DNA of 64,000 nucleotides from Hexactinellida sp. DTS-2022 (GCA_028753945.1 JAPNXP010000009.1:4898001-4962000); one strand, 5' to 3'. Counted from the first letter of the stretch, positions 44,881 to 56,330 are shown. The notes: generated by a model from the sequence alone, not told the origin. Made by a program: numbers and translations.

Positions 44881-45640
44881 ACTTGAAATGGATCATTGAT
44901 ATTACTAGGAAGTTAGAGCTAAGCTCTCGCATATTTATAAATTACAAGATTTATTGTCACATCACTGAAATGACACCACCATATATGGGCATGTGAATTT
45001 ATAGGATTGTAACCATTTGGATAATGGTATCATTTGTTCTTCCAATGAGTTTGTATTGGGATATTGATGTGAATAGATGGTTAGAGCTAAGCTCTAGAGT
45101 CTATAATTTAGGAGTGAGGAAATTTGCTGCGTCATCAAAAATGGGCACATTACATGCCCATATATGGATCATTTTGAAAACGGTGCGTGTTAGGGTCACG
45201 AAATGTATTATTGACGGATAGGAAGTCGGGTATTGCGAGTATTTTGAGTCGTTCATTTTGATTCTAGCACCTCGAGTGGCTGAGAAAGAAAATCGACAAG
45301 AAAACGTACCCTCGAATGAGATTATAGGCCATAAAGTTTCACATTTTCACTTTTTTAGTATTTTTTGATGAATTATTGATTATTTTAGTCAGTGATTGCT
45401 TGGATAGAGTAGAAAAAACAGCAATCTTACCAATGTTGAGGAATACAGTATTGAGAATCGTTAAAAGTAGTGAAACCAATGTTTGGCTGTAGAAAATAGC
45501 TCATAACAATGAAAATACGATTGGTAGATACTCAAAACAAAGTACAAACGTTAGATTTGGTCGTTCTGCTGTACTTTTACAACAAGTAAAAAATCGGGTT
45601 ATGTTGTATTTTTAAGGAAATTTCCGAATTATTTGCATGC
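44880..45640. repeat. Dispersed repeat family, copy 2
   Basis: Same orientation match to 31640-32390. A 65-codon frame at 45024-45221 is preserved in part in both copies, but with no recognisable domain. Confidence 0.8.
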
Positions 45641-45654
45641 GTGAACACCTTATT

Positions 45655-46060
45655 AAATAGAAGCCAGCTGGAATTTATAAGTTAAATCAATATAATTATT
45701 ACAAGTTGAAACAATAGAATTAGATTTAACAGTTTTACTGAATCTGAAGTGTGAGGAAATACAAGAATTGGTACCCCAATTATGGCACAAACCTAGGCCA
45801 AATTGAACATTTGTGATTTGCCAAAAGGTGTAGAATTAATTCTCTATCCGTACATGTAAATTTTATCAAGCTTAATATTAATTATTTCATTTTATGAGCC
45901 ATAATTAGTTTAAATAGGTGTTAAAATAATTTGATCAAAAATCGTTACCCCAGGTGCAAATTATACGGTCATTCCGAACCTACATGCCAAGTTTCAGCCC
46001 TCAATGTATCAAGGTTTGGTCAGGGCACCGTCTAAGTAGAAAAATACAAAAATAATAAAG
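45655..46060. repeat. Satellite fragment
   Basis: AGAAGCCAGCTGGAATTTAT, TTTTACTGAATCTGAAGTGT and CCCCAGGTGCAAATTATACG match the satellite at 10790-11180 and 12640-12760. Confidence 0.8.
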
Positions 46061-46063
46061 GCA

Positions 46064-46247
46064 GTGATTTCAATACTGGGCCACTATACTATAGTATAGT
46101 CGGCACAGTAATAATATAAATAATAAAGGCAGTGATTTCAATACTGGGCCACTATACTAAAGTATAGTCGGCACAGTAAAAACAATAAGGCAGTGATTTT
46201 AGAAATGGGCCACCATACTATGGTATAGTCGGCACAGTAATAATAAT
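46064..46247. repeat. Palindromic minisatellite, three units
   Basis: Three copies of CCACTATACTATAGTATAGT (with variants) followed by CGGCACAGTAATAA. The last unit abuts the MULE relic. Confidence 0.9.
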
Positions 46248-46249
46248 AG

Positions 46250-46954
46250 GTTTGCAAATTGGCTCAGAAAATAATGGCATTGCCTTTATTACCCGAGGAT
46301 AAATTATTAGGAGTTTTCTTAAATTGGAACAAGAAGATTTGAATCTTAGTGATATTGAGAATGAGCTAATTAAATAGTTAAAGTTTTACTACAGAAAGAC
46401 ATGGATTTTTGGAGAAAAAGCATTATCAATATTTTCTGCTGAAAATGCAACAAATAATGGTGCTGAGACATATCATAATACTCTAAAATTGTTCGTTAAA
46501 GTTCACCATCCAAATATATGGATTTTTGTCTGATCTAAATAAGATAATACTTGATTATGAAATTGAATATCAAAGGTTTGAACAAGGTCTTCAAATTACC
46601 AGAAAATCTAGCAAGGAAAATATCCAAAATGCTGAACGTAGAAAAGCATGTAAAGACAAGTTACAAGATGGAAAATTCTCAACTACTCAATATCTCAACG
46701 CTATTTCACTAACTATAGGGCGTACTTCTAAAATTTCCCAGGACGATCCAATTGATTAATCAATTCACAGTGACGATGACACACTTCAAAGCACTTGCTT
46801 AATTTGTTGCCAAACAATTGAATGAATATTTGCATTGGTCCCTTGTGGTCATGCAAATCTATGTCGCAATTATGGACAGAAATTTATTGATGAAGGCATG
46901 CACTGTCCCATTTGCCGTGCTGAGATACTGATATTAATGCAGATTTTTCAATAA
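46250..46954 (+). pseudogene. FLYWCH-MULE relic, C-terminal half with RING finger
   Basis: Reads MALPLLPEDKLLGVFL, TNNGAETYHNTLK (the catalytic Glu segment), VHHPNIWIF, a frameshift, then DLNKIILDYEIEYQRFEQGL and YLNAISLTIGRTSKIS. At 46796-46954 a C-terminal RING follows: CLICC, LVPCGHANLC, MHCPICRAEI, with one in-frame stop and one Cys ligand replaced by Tyr. It is collinear with 25960-26700, so the RING was inherited by at least two members of the family. The N-terminal half is missing at the minisatellite junction. Confidence 0.87.
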
Positions 46955-47089
46955 TAATTTTGTATTACTCCATTACTATTAATTTCATTTCATAATTAAA
47001 TTTATTTCTATATCCAATGCTCACATTCACAAATCCTGGCGTTAGTAAAATTAGTAAAGATACATTGTAATTTTCATTAACAATACAGG

Positions 47090-47410
47090 ATTGAAAATTT
47101 AGCGTTGACCAAATTCCTAACTATTGCGTTGATCAAGTTCCTAACTCTTAAAAGCGTTGACCAAATTCCCTAACTATGGTGTTGACCAAATTCCTAACTA
47201 CAGTCGAAATCGGATTATTTTGTCCAATTCTTTGCATGGATAATTCGACAAAATAATCCGATAAGACAAATAAACCCGATAATTCGTAATGGTGAATCAG
47301 ATTTTTCCTCGAATATTAGTACAAAATAATCCGATAAGACAAAATAATCCGGTGACAAAATAATCCGATTTCGACTGTATGGTGTTGACCAAGTTCCTAA
47401 CTCTTAGGAT
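47090..47410. repeat. Subterminal array of the MULE relic
   Basis: Five units of GCGTTGACCAAATTCCTAAC, about 30 bp apart, lie past the RING relic in the position where the other MULEs have arrays. The MITE at 47201-47377 interrupts it. Confidence 0.75.
47201..47377. mobile_element. CAGTCGAAATCGG MITE, copy 2
   Basis: CAGTCGAAATCGGATTATTT faces AAATAATCCGATTTCGACTG, with TA at 47199-47200 and 47378-47379. 177 bp, one base shorter than the copy at 29595, but its inner motif is GGATTATTTTGTC rather than GGGTTTTTTTGCC. Confidence 0.9.
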
Positions 47411-47435
47411 TAAGGGATAAGCATAGCTTAAAGGG

Positions 47436-47510
47436 ACAAGAAGCGATTAAAATGACACGAAGTATTTAAAGGGGCACGATGCGGTTGAAGGGACACGAAA
47501 ATATGAAGGG
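47436..47510. repeat. CACGAAGCGGTTAAAGGG minisatellite, short copy
   Basis: Degenerate units (GGCACGATGCGGTTGAAGGG, ACACGAAAATATGAAGGG) related to the array at 56605-56745. Confidence 0.65.
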
Positions 47511-48410
47511 AAATGCATACGTTAAAGCATAGCAATCTATACATTAAGGCAATGATAGTCCATTGAAAATATGGACCATGGACAGCGATGTATAGCTAAT
47601 TTTCAAAATACTAAATTTATAACGCATACACTCCAGTTATAAATACTTTCTAACTAAAGATGATCCTATACCTTAAGGCTAAGTTCCTTCTGGAAATAAA
47701 AAAATGAATATGTTATATTACTATTGCTTATTTTAACCCTTAAGCAAATCTGAGCAGTGTTCTAGATATATATTAGTAGATAATTGATATTTTAATGAGC
47801 ATTAGCAACTAGTACATTCATAATTTAGGTAAACGTGAATACATAACAAAGAAATACAAGTAAGTATGAATACTCCTGGACTGGACTTGTGGATTAATCA
47901 CTTTACATTGGACTTGCAAACAAACTACTGGACTGAAGAAACAACTAGAATATTAGAGACTCCGGGACTTGTATACTAAGTATCTCGCCATCATCTAAAC
48001 TTTCGAGGTTGAATTATATAAAAGGAACGGTTTTAAAGTTAATTGTATTTTTTCAGTTTCGGATTATTTCTCTTCAGAACTACAGTATTATAATTCTGGA
48101 CTCGCTTTGATAGGATGCAGTTTGACCATGTTACGCATAACTTCTTTAGGACATCGCAGTTCCAAACATTACACCGACACCAATCATTCCACATACCACT
48201 ATATTTATCTGTAATCATTTTAATAGAAAGTTGTACCAACTTGGTTCGACATTGTCCCAAATAAAATTCTTTGTTCAAGTACTACAGTTATCAATCTTGA
48301 TAAAAATTTCATACAGGATACAGACACAGTCTACTACACAAGAGACGGATATTTGAAAGAGCCTCTATCCACTAGATCTATCAACGTATATTGAGAACCT
48401 ACATCATTGT
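47511..48410. other. Non-coding AT-rich stretch
   Basis: No coding homology or repeat structure recognised. Confidence 0.45.
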
Positions 48411-48417
48411 TTACTTC

Positions 48418-49219
48418 CAGGGGGAGGGTCAATCGACAGATACTTGACCCATAGCCAGGTGGTGCATGGTGGGTCCCATTTTAAAAAATAATTCATGATG
48501 TAATTGTACTTCATGGAGCAGCATGGAGAGTACTTTAACTATACAAATGCTGAAAAGTGCATGCTCATTTTTATTATAAACCTGACTAAATAACGAAAAT
48601 ACAGTGTAGAACCTGCTTTATCCGATATAAAAAGGATAAAAATGTGTCGGATTAGGATGAATTCCGGATTATTTCGGGTCATATTACGCCTGTTTATTTA
48701 CATTGTTGAGATATAATATTATCTCATAGTATTTAAATGCAGTCAATCAGATTTACTATGTATTTTTGAAATATTTGAATGTATATTCATAAAACTGTAT
48801 AATATTTATTCCCTCTCTCTATTTACCAATAACTATATTTATAAATCATTTACAAATCACTGTGTTTCTTTTAATTTAGTGTATTTCTGTATTTAATCAA
48901 TAATAATCAGTAATAATTGAAGTTTGTTTAATCATTGTCTAAGTCTCTAAGTAGAATCATGAGTACATGCAACAACTAACGAACTATATTAATAAATTCA
49001 CAGTAAATGTTGATATGTCACTTGCACTTGGTGCTAAGGTTCCCGAATGAAATTAACTTCTAATCAATAATATGGTCACAAGCAACAACTCCGGAGTGTC
49101 ACTTGTGGCTACTACTCTAGGGGTGTAGAGGTCCAAAAGCAAGAAATTACTTTGGGTATGCCCTATTTTCCCCCATGAAGTCACCTATGGGTTAGTATTC
49201 TTAAGATTGACCCCCCCTG
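48418..49219. mobile_element. CAGGGGG...CCCCCTG element, 7-bp duplication TTACTTC
   Basis: CAGGGGGAGGGTCAATC faces GATTGACCCCCCCTG. TTACTTC lies exactly at 48411-48417 and 49220-49226. 802 bp, and homologous in reverse orientation to 51453-51879, with an extra pogo-like segment near 48605-48700 (CAGTGTAGAACCTGCTTTAT). It cuts the C-terminus of the P relic. Confidence 0.88.
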
Positions 49220-49226
49220 TTACTTC

Positions 49227-51209
49227 AAGTGATTTGTCTGTCGTTAAGAAATCTTGACAATATGGACAACCATTAGATTTTTTAAGATAAGAGAATACTG
49301 CATAGCCTGCAATATATACGATTCAATCAATTTGACCAAGATCAATTTCTGGACAAGAAATTTCATTCAATTTATCTATATAGAGTTCTATTTCAAAATC
49401 AAGTTGTTCTTCAACATAATTGTTGTCACTAAATTGGCTAATATATTCTTTTAGAGAGACTGACTTTTCGTCTGAAGTAACTTTGCATTTAATAGCAAAC
49501 ACCTTTAAAATGTTAGAAAGCTGAAGTCTACGTTCACTTTCTAAAATTTGAGTAAATGATATCTGATAATGAGACCCAGACATTTGCCTATATAGGCCAA
49601 AGTGGTGTTCTAACGCATCATTTTGGATTCTTGAAGTTAGAAGATACTGGTATCCACAGTGCTCAGTAAGTCGTTTAACAAGCATTGGTAATGCTTCACA
49701 GGTATGTCGAAAGCTAGTAAAGTTTGTGGTGTTAACTTCCCATGTGCAAATGGCAGATGTATCCAGCTATCCAACCAAGAGACCCCATTTCTTAAAAATT
49801 GAAAACGGAATTCACCTGTATAATTATGAGCTAAATAATCATCATTGAACCGAATATCTTTTCCTACCCAATTGACATTGAATGTTTTCCAAACCTGATT
49901 TATTAGATTGAGAAATTCGACCGTTTGATTAATGTTTACGATCTTATTCTCCATTTTCCAAGATAAAAGCCCAGCGGATGTTGTTTCATGAAAGAATTTT
50001 AACGCAAAGCTAACATTTGGTCTTTCTAATGTGGATGGCCAGCACGCTTTAGCTGTTAATCTTGGCGCTCTTTTCAAGATATTTCACTTATCAGATGTGA
50101 ATAAATTTCGAATATCTTGGAAAGGTGCGTAACACAGTTCTGGATAAAGTGTCTTGGAAGTGAATGCCTAGTTGAAATGTTGGCTGTGGAGACTGAGATA
50201 AAGAGTTTTATTAGATTGAATAGAATTGATACACTTTCCTCCTTCCAATAGACACTCTTCGAATTTCGGAAAAATAAATGTCCTTTCATAATCCTTGAGA
50301 TTTAACCAATTATTACGGATGCACTTAATGTTATGAACGATATCAAAAAAACAATATTAGACTTCTTTCTGTGTTGCATGGATGCGTTACTTTTGGCACA
50401 AGTGTATTATCTACTGAGAACAATTGTATAAATAAACGAACATTTAGTGGGTAATTATCTGTACAGAGAGCTTCAACAAACAGATCGCAAGCTTCGATAT
50501 CATAAATAGTTGACTTGATAATTGGATATAATTTTTCTGCTGAAGAAGAGCCCAAAGGGATTAACCGTACAATTGTGGAAAATATAGAGGCTAAACTTGA
50601 AATCATTATTGAAAAAACTGTCCTGGATGGATCTTCAGGGTTATCAATGGACCGAATTACTCTTCCTCCCTTATAGCTGCATCGATACGAATATGTACTT
50701 CATCCATTTGAAGGATGACATGATGCTCTGGGTGTTTAAAAGTGGTTGCAATTTCTTTGATAATTTTTGTATACTCACTGAGCCAGGGCCGGCGCCACCG
50801 GGGGTGTCCGGACACCCACTGCCTCAAGGAAATGAAGCGGTCCTTGTATAGTGACACACACTACACCCACACCTCATAATACGTGGCGCCGGCAATGCAC
50901 TCTGTAAGCCGATACTGCTCCTGATTCTTAATAAGTTACGCTAATGTGTAAGAATTAAACAATTAGAGACGAGAATATTTATCAAGGATTAAGTATAAAA
51001 CGACGAGAATATTTATCAAGGATTAAGTATTTGAGCTGATCTAATAAAAAATTTAGACGAATTTGCATAGAATCTGTATTCCCGATTTCGTAATCAGTAA
51101 GGGAATTATTACTGGGCTCTAATTTATTGATAGCACTAGAAATTTCCATTATTACATTCTCAACATGTCCTCGGTACTTCCACCATTTTAGTACCATCAA
51201 AAAATTCAT
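49227..51209 (-). pseudogene. P-superfamily transposase relic
   Basis: Minus-strand pieces parallel the P gene at 2365-4353 in order: NTDSMQIRLNFLLDQLKYLI (51209-50982), RPWLSEYTKIIKEI and HHVILQMDEVHIR (50857-50657), STIVRLIPLGSSSAEKLYPI and LCTDNYPLNVRLF (50606-50343), RAPRLTAKACWPSTLERPNV (50077-49637), YQYLLTSRIQNDALEHHFGL (49685-49323) and AVFSYLKKSNGCPYCQDF (about 49320-49240). It has at least four frame breaks, a 109-bp MITE at 50784-50893 and a 31-bp tandem duplication at about 50971-51030 (GACGAGAATATTTATCAAGG). The THAP finger lies upstream at 52235-52072. Confidence 0.9.
50784..50893. mobile_element. Small GC-rich MITE in the P relic
   Basis: GCCGGCGCCAC at 50789 faces GTGGCGCCGGC ending at 50893. 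It interrupts the P coding frame just upstream of the WLSEYTKI segment. Confidence 0.75.
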
Positions 51210-51452
51210 AGTTTCTCTCTATGTCCTCATTCTTGAAATGGATAATACAAACCTTTAGATAAAGAATAAATTATAAACTATCGATTTTTCGATTATATTG
51301 TTTGATAATCGTAGTAATACTATATTAGATATTATTATAAATATAAGTATAATTAATTAATTAAGTTCTAGAAATAAACGAGTATCAAGTTGTAGTTCGA
51401 AACAAGAAAGTGTTGAAGTAAAGAATTCGAAGTCATAGGACACTACAGCAGT

Positions 51453-51879
51453 CAGGGGGGGGTCAATCTTTAAAATACTAACCCATAGGTGACTTCATGG
51501 AAAAATATATTTTTAGGGCATACCCACAACTCCCCCACCAAGTACTTAACGAATTTATTGCTTTTGGACCCCAGCATCCATTCAGTATTTGCCACAAGTG
51601 ACATTCTGGAGTTGTTACCTGTGTCAGATTAGCACGGATTGATACGAAGTTAATTACATCTGGTACCCGAAGTCCTCCTATGAGCATTTTACCCAAAACA
51701 CACTTTAAAAAAAAATTTACAATTTTAATTAGTCAGCAATTCTCACCTTTAGGTGTGATAAGATTTTTTAAAAATTACCCTTAGTGTAAATTCTTGATAA
51801 TTTTCTGCAAAATTTCGCAATAATATTGATTCGTACCCTTGGCTATGGGTCAAGTATCTGCCGATTGAACCCCCCCCTG
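51453..51879. mobile_element. CAGGGGG...CCCCCTG element, 7-bp duplication CAGCAGT
   Basis: CAGGGGGGGGTCAATC faces GATTGAACCCCCCCCTG-type sequence. CAGCAGT is present at 51446-51452 and 51880-51886. It splits the THAP finger from the rest of the P relic and is the same family as 48418-49219, in inverted orientation. Confidence 0.88.
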
Positions 51880-52071
51880 CAGCAGTGTCAATGAATTATT
51901 ATATTGATAATCCTATGACAGTGCAACTTCGATTATCCGAACTCCTTCTGAAGTGTAAAATATTCATTGTTTTGGTGGAAAACAAATATTTAGTTTGACA
52001 AAAATATGGGATTTATAAATTTCACCTTATAAAAATTTACCGTAGTAGTAAATTTAAAAGTCAATCTTACC

Positions 52072-52235
52072 TTTAACTGTTTGTGCGTCTCGTAATCTTC
52101 TCTGGCCTAGGTATAGCCCGGAACCATTTCTCACGAATATCCTCATTAATAGGGAAAGAGAAAACAGAAGTAAATCCACTCTCAGAACGATAATTAGATT
52201 TACAACCTGGCACCACACATGTCATGTTGAAAAGA
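52072..52235 (-). pseudogene. THAP finger of the P relic
   Basis: The minus strand reads MTCVVPGCKSNYRSESGFTS, VFSFPINEDIREKWFRAIPR and PEKITRRTN, then a stop. C3 and C8 with the following FSFP and W are THAP hallmarks; the second Cys/His pair is not seen before the stop. It precedes the P relic at 49227-51209 on the same strand. Confidence 0.83.
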
Positions 52236-52380
52236 AAATCGTATAACTATGATAAAAGTGAAACAATGACTAAAAGTCGAAACGATGGTTAATAGTAATA
52301 GAGAATACAAGTATGATCGATATTGTTGAAATTGTAGTAGATTCATAATTTATTTATAAATTATGAATCTATTACAATTA

Positions 52381-52542
52381 CTTATATAGAGCTGGTCTAG
52401 TAGAGTTCAGTTTTTCAGTATGTGTATTCAGGCACTGAGAAAGGTCAGTTTTTCCCAAACTTTGAAATTGACCTTTAGAAAGTAAGCCTGGGCTTTTAGT
52501 ATGGGAAAAATCTGAACTCTACAGAGCTCAGCTCTATATAAG
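52381..52542. mobile_element. CTTATATAGAGCT MITE, copy 2
   Basis: Close match to 11744-11906, with the same CTTATATAGAGCT ends. Confidence 0.85.
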
Positions 52543-52874
52543 CATTCTCTTTATAATTTAGTTATCTTATTACCAATTATGTAAACAATAATTATGGGTG
52601 GTTATAATGTGACAACTATTACACGTTTCTTTGATAATAAGTGTGTATGTAATCAGATATAGCACGCTAACCATGACTATTTAAATCAGCAAATATAATA
52701 GTGGTACCTGAAGATGATATAACTTATTAGAACATTCATTCGCTCATATTTATAGGGGATACACGATCAGTTTTAGATTTAAAATCCAGCTACTCAATAA
52801 TGCAAAATTAAATATTCGTCAAAAAATGTTCCTAAGTAATGTTATGAGGTAGGAGGGTGTGAATTGAGTATAAA

Positions 52875-53031
52875 TGTTACAGTGTATTAGAAACTTCTGT
52901 GTGTTCACGAACACACATGTGTATTCGCGAACACACAATATTTGCTGTGTGTTCACGAACACACAGTTTCAAACTTTGTGTGTTCGCGAATACACAATAT
53001 TATTGTGTGTATTGGAATTTTTCTTGATTAT
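52875..53031. repeat. Left Ginger2 terminal repeat
   Basis: Four palindromic blocks of TGTGT(G)TTC(A/G)CGAA(C/T)ACACA are separated by AATATTTG and GTTTCAAAC-type spacers. They are nearly identical to the inverted right end. Confidence 0.92.
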
Positions 53032-53166
53032 GGGTGCACAAAAAAAACTTTAATCAGCATAACATTACCTCCCACCAAGAAACTTTGCGTGAGGGAACTA
53101 ATCTTATCAGCTGTAAACAGATTATAATAGGCAAAATCAGAGTACACCTACTAATATTGCAAAAAT

Positions 53167-53202
53167 TATATAAGGAATAAAGTATACAAACTAACAATCA
53201 GT
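53167..53202 (+). promoter_or_regulatory. Putative core promoter of the Ginger2 gene
   Basis: TATATAA at 53167-53173 lies 33 bases upstream of the A of an AATCAGTC initiator-like sequence (A at 53200), itself 17 bases before the ATG. Spacing fits a TATA plus initiator promoter with a very short 5' leader. Confidence 0.55.
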
Positions 53203-53216
53203 CAAGTAAACTTATA

Positions 53217-55145
53217 ATGGCGAAACAGGAGTTTCTTGAAACAATCCGGTCTTTTCCAATGACGAACAGAACAGAGCTGTTTTCATCTGGTGACATTATG
53301 GAGAAGATCAACATTATGTCAGGTCCTAAACCGACAGAACATTCCTCTCTATTGCGTTGGCAAAGACTCCAAGCAAGGTTTAAGATCTTACCTTATCAGA
53401 GTGTAAGAGTACTGTATCTGAGGAATAAGGAGAGCGATATGCCAGATAAGCGAGTACTCTCGGTTGAGGAATTGTTTGACGTCATTCAGAGGATTCACTT
53501 ACAGTTGAATCATGCAAGAAGGATTGGCCTCTATAAGCGTATATCTCAGGAGTACCACGGCATCACTGAAAAAGCCTGCAAAATCTATCTGCAAGGGTGT
53601 GAAGAGTGTCACCTCAGGAAGGCTAGAAAGAGCATCAAGTCTTTAGTCGTGAAACCTATCTCTTCCACAAGATTCCTTTCCCGATGTCAAGTAGATCTTA
53701 TTGACTTCAGGGATATGTCACAAGAGCAGAACATGTCAGAGTCTGGAGTTCCATACCGGTGGCTTCTGGTTTATCAAGACCACTTCACTAAATTTATACG
53801 TCTTCGTCCCCTTAAACATAAGTCTGCGGAGGAGGTATCTGAGGTCTTAGAAGATTTCTTTTGTGAACTCGGCCCTCCTCATATCCTTCAAAGCGACAAT
53901 GGAGGTGAGTTCAAAAACAAAATCCTATTCTCTCTCCTGAACCAAAACTGGCCGGATACCAAGATTGTCCATGGAAAGCCTCGACACCCTGAAAGTCAAG
54001 GTTCGGTAGAGCGCGCTAATCGTGACCTGAAAAATGCTCTGGCTTCGAAGATGAGAGACAATTCGAATGACTTAGGCTGGGTGAAGTATGTCAGACGTCT
54101 TCAAATAGAAAAGAACACCACCTTTCATTCGACGATAGGGATGACTCCGTATGAAGCCCTCTACAATCGAAAGCCATCTTTTGGTCTCTCAGATTTGGGA
54201 ATTCCCATTGAGTTAGCATCAGAAATTCATGAGGAGGAAGATCTGGAAAGAATTATAGATGAAATCAACCATCCACCTAACTCTGAGTGTTCTTCCATCG
54301 ATCACTTGAATATCAACACGCGTTTTGACATTCTTGACAATGAATTCACTCAACCCAATGTGAACAACGTAATCGATGAGGTTGAATTGCCATTTGAGAG
54401 TGCACGCGTACAAAAGGAGCACTTGATACAAGATTCCTATTTGGATGAAATCTCACAGCCACTGCCGGAAGGAACTCGTATCTTCTCTCCTTCCACTTCC
54501 GCTTCTTCATCAAGCAATAATCTCGACTGTGTTGTCTGCAATCTTCAGACAAGTGGCGTACATAAATGTCCTGAATGTTGTTGCCCAATTCACTTGATAT
54601 GTGGTCGTGAAGCTGGAGAAGAGGGATATGGATCCAGTGTGTGGTGTCCCAAGTGCGACATTGAGGCAAATAGGGATCAACGTGAATCGGTGAGGAGGGG
54701 CATCAAGAGAAAGCAGGAGCAACTCCACCAACGCATGGTGAGTTCTGCTGCTAAACGATTTGAGCCTGCACATGTTGGAGATAATGTCATCGTTCCCATC
54801 GAAAGGCCAGATCAGATGAATTCCTTAGGGCAACAGAATATGTTAGGAGTGGTATCTAGCATTTCTGATGACCATTACACAATAGGAACTAAATCCGGAA
54901 CACTTAAGAGCAGCTACACAAGAAACCAATTTGATTTGTGTTCTTCTAACAGGTTTCTTCAAACATCGGATATCCCAGAAACCACTGTTACACAAACATG
55001 TGCAATGAGGAGTGCCTCTTTAGGAATACAAGAAGGTTCTTTCTGTAGGTGTGTCAACTGCAAAACCAACCGATGTCCGTGTAGAAAATCGTTCCGCACT
55101 TGTAACACAAAATGTCATCTTGGAAAGAAGTGTTTTAATAAGTAG
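53217..55145 (+). CDS. Ginger2 integrase-type transposase with PHD-like finger
   Basis: A 642-residue open frame without introns. Residues 94-131 form an HHCC zinc-binding domain (H94, H99, C128, C131). The integrase core has D160 (CQVDLIDF), D227 (LQSDNGGEF) and E265 (QGSVERANRDLK). Residues about 434-480 are a PHD-like finger (CVVCNLQTSGVHKCPECCCP, HLICG, WCPKC). The C-terminus is Cys-rich (CRCVNCKTNRCPCRK, CNTKCH). This layout matches the Ginger2/KRBA2-like integrase family, whose core derives from gypsy integrases. ATG at 53217 follows the promoter motifs closely. With intact ends and target duplication the element could be recently active. Confidence 0.95.
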   Translation: MAKQEFLETIRSFPMTNRTELFSSGDIMEKINIMSGPKPTEHSSLLRWQRLQARFKILPYQSVRVLYLRNKESDMPDKRVLSVEELFDVIQRIHLQLNHARRIGLYKRISQEYHGITEKACKIYLQGCEECHLRKARKSIKSLVVKPISSTRFLSRCQVDLIDFRDMSQEQNMSESGVPYRWLLVYQDHFTKFIRLRPLKHKSAEEVSEVLEDFFCELGPPHILQSDNGGEFKNKILFSLLNQNWPDTKIVHGKPRHPESQGSVERANRDLKNALASKMRDNSNDLGWVKYVRRLQIEKNTTFHSTIGMTPYEALYNRKPSFGLSDLGIPIELASEIHEEEDLERIIDEINHPPNSECSSIDHLNINTRFDILDNEFTQPNVNNVIDEVELPFESARVQKEHLIQDSYLDEISQPLPEGTRIFSPSTSASSSSNNLDCVVCNLQTSGVHKCPECCCPIHLICGREAGEEGYGSSVWCPKCDIEANRDQRESVRRGIKRKQEQLHQRMVSSAAKRFEPAHVGDNVIVPIERPDQMNSLGQQNMLGVVSSISDDHYTIGTKSGTLKSSYTRNQFDLCSSNRFLQTSDIPETTVTQTCAMRSASLGIQEGSFCRCVNCKTNRCPCRKSFRTCNTKCHLGKKCFNK

Positions 55146-56330
55146 TCTCAGATATAGCCATTAGTTAGTATTCGTTTACAGATTAGTTTTGTTGCCTAAC
55201 TAAATTAAACTTTGGTTCCAATCTTTACTTGGGGATTTATTTACAAACATTTTATCTAATTATTAGCTCAATTCTAAGTCTAAATTTTAGAATTAGTTCA
55301 AGATGTTTTCGTTAAAAATTATTAATTTCAAAATACTTAGGCCTTAGGCCCTAGGGGATTCCTAGAAGGTTTCTTTGATCTAATTAATTTCTATTTTAAC
55401 CTCAAACTATTAATATTTTGAATTTGTCAAGCAAATATTAATTAAAAGCCATTTTATTTTATACGGAAATAATTTTAATACTCCTTCTCTTACCCCTAAG
55501 GCCCTAACCTAGTTAGGATCTGTGGTACAGAAATAGAACGGTCATTTACACATAGGCTAGCTCTAACTAAAATATTACGGGAAATGATTGCCGTAATATA
55601 ATAGGCCTGTCTATGGGGCCTTTGAACGTTGAGTAATGCTATCAAAGGGATAACTTATATAAGGACTACTCATGTGGCAGACTATCCATATTGTCACAAA
55701 ACGGCCAAATCGTGACACAAGGAAGGGTGTGATAATTTTCTGTCATTTAAACGGCCCTATAGCAGTCACCAGTACATAACGACAATTTTAGGCCAGTCAT
55801 AACTAACAGGTTCCATAGTATTTAAACATATTCAGTACAAAATATAAGAACACGCGTAGCGCTGATGAGCAGCTTGTTTTTATATAATGACAACCCCAAC
55901 CCCCCCCCCCCCTTAAATAATTCCTGCATCCGCCCCTGCGGCTATAACTAGAATCTACGGATATAAATAGACTGGTAGGGCCACTGCTCAAGAACGACAT
56001 ATAATTTAAAAAGGAACATGCAAGAAATACCGCAGGCCCGAGTGTAAGTTGTAAGGACGCGCGAAGCGCGGACGAGCAGGTTGTTATAATTTAAGTAGCT
56101 ATCGTCAATTCTAATAAAAGTGGTCCTAATATATATTCCCTTACCATACCTAAGTCCGAGTCACGACTCACAAGAGCCCTGCCAATCCCCATTCCTAATA
56201 CACGAGAACAAAGGCGCCCACAGGCCCCAAAAAAAGTTACGCACATTGTTGTAAGGAAATATTTACAAAAATTAGGATGCCATATGATTGCTTAAGCCTT
56301 AAAGCCAAACTATTGAATATAAATTAACCA
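55146..56330. other. 3' region of the Ginger2 element
   Basis: No coding content. At 55895-55935 a C run leads into CCTGCATCCGCCCCTG, which looks like one end of a hAT-type MITE, and two CGCG-rich patches (55850-55875, 56053-56080) share GAGCAG(C/G)TTGTT. Confidence 0.5.

Noticed and set aside
49254..51881. Single composite P element with 430-800 bp terminal repeats
   Set aside because: Each repeat has its own ends and 7-bp duplication, and the THAP exon lies outside.
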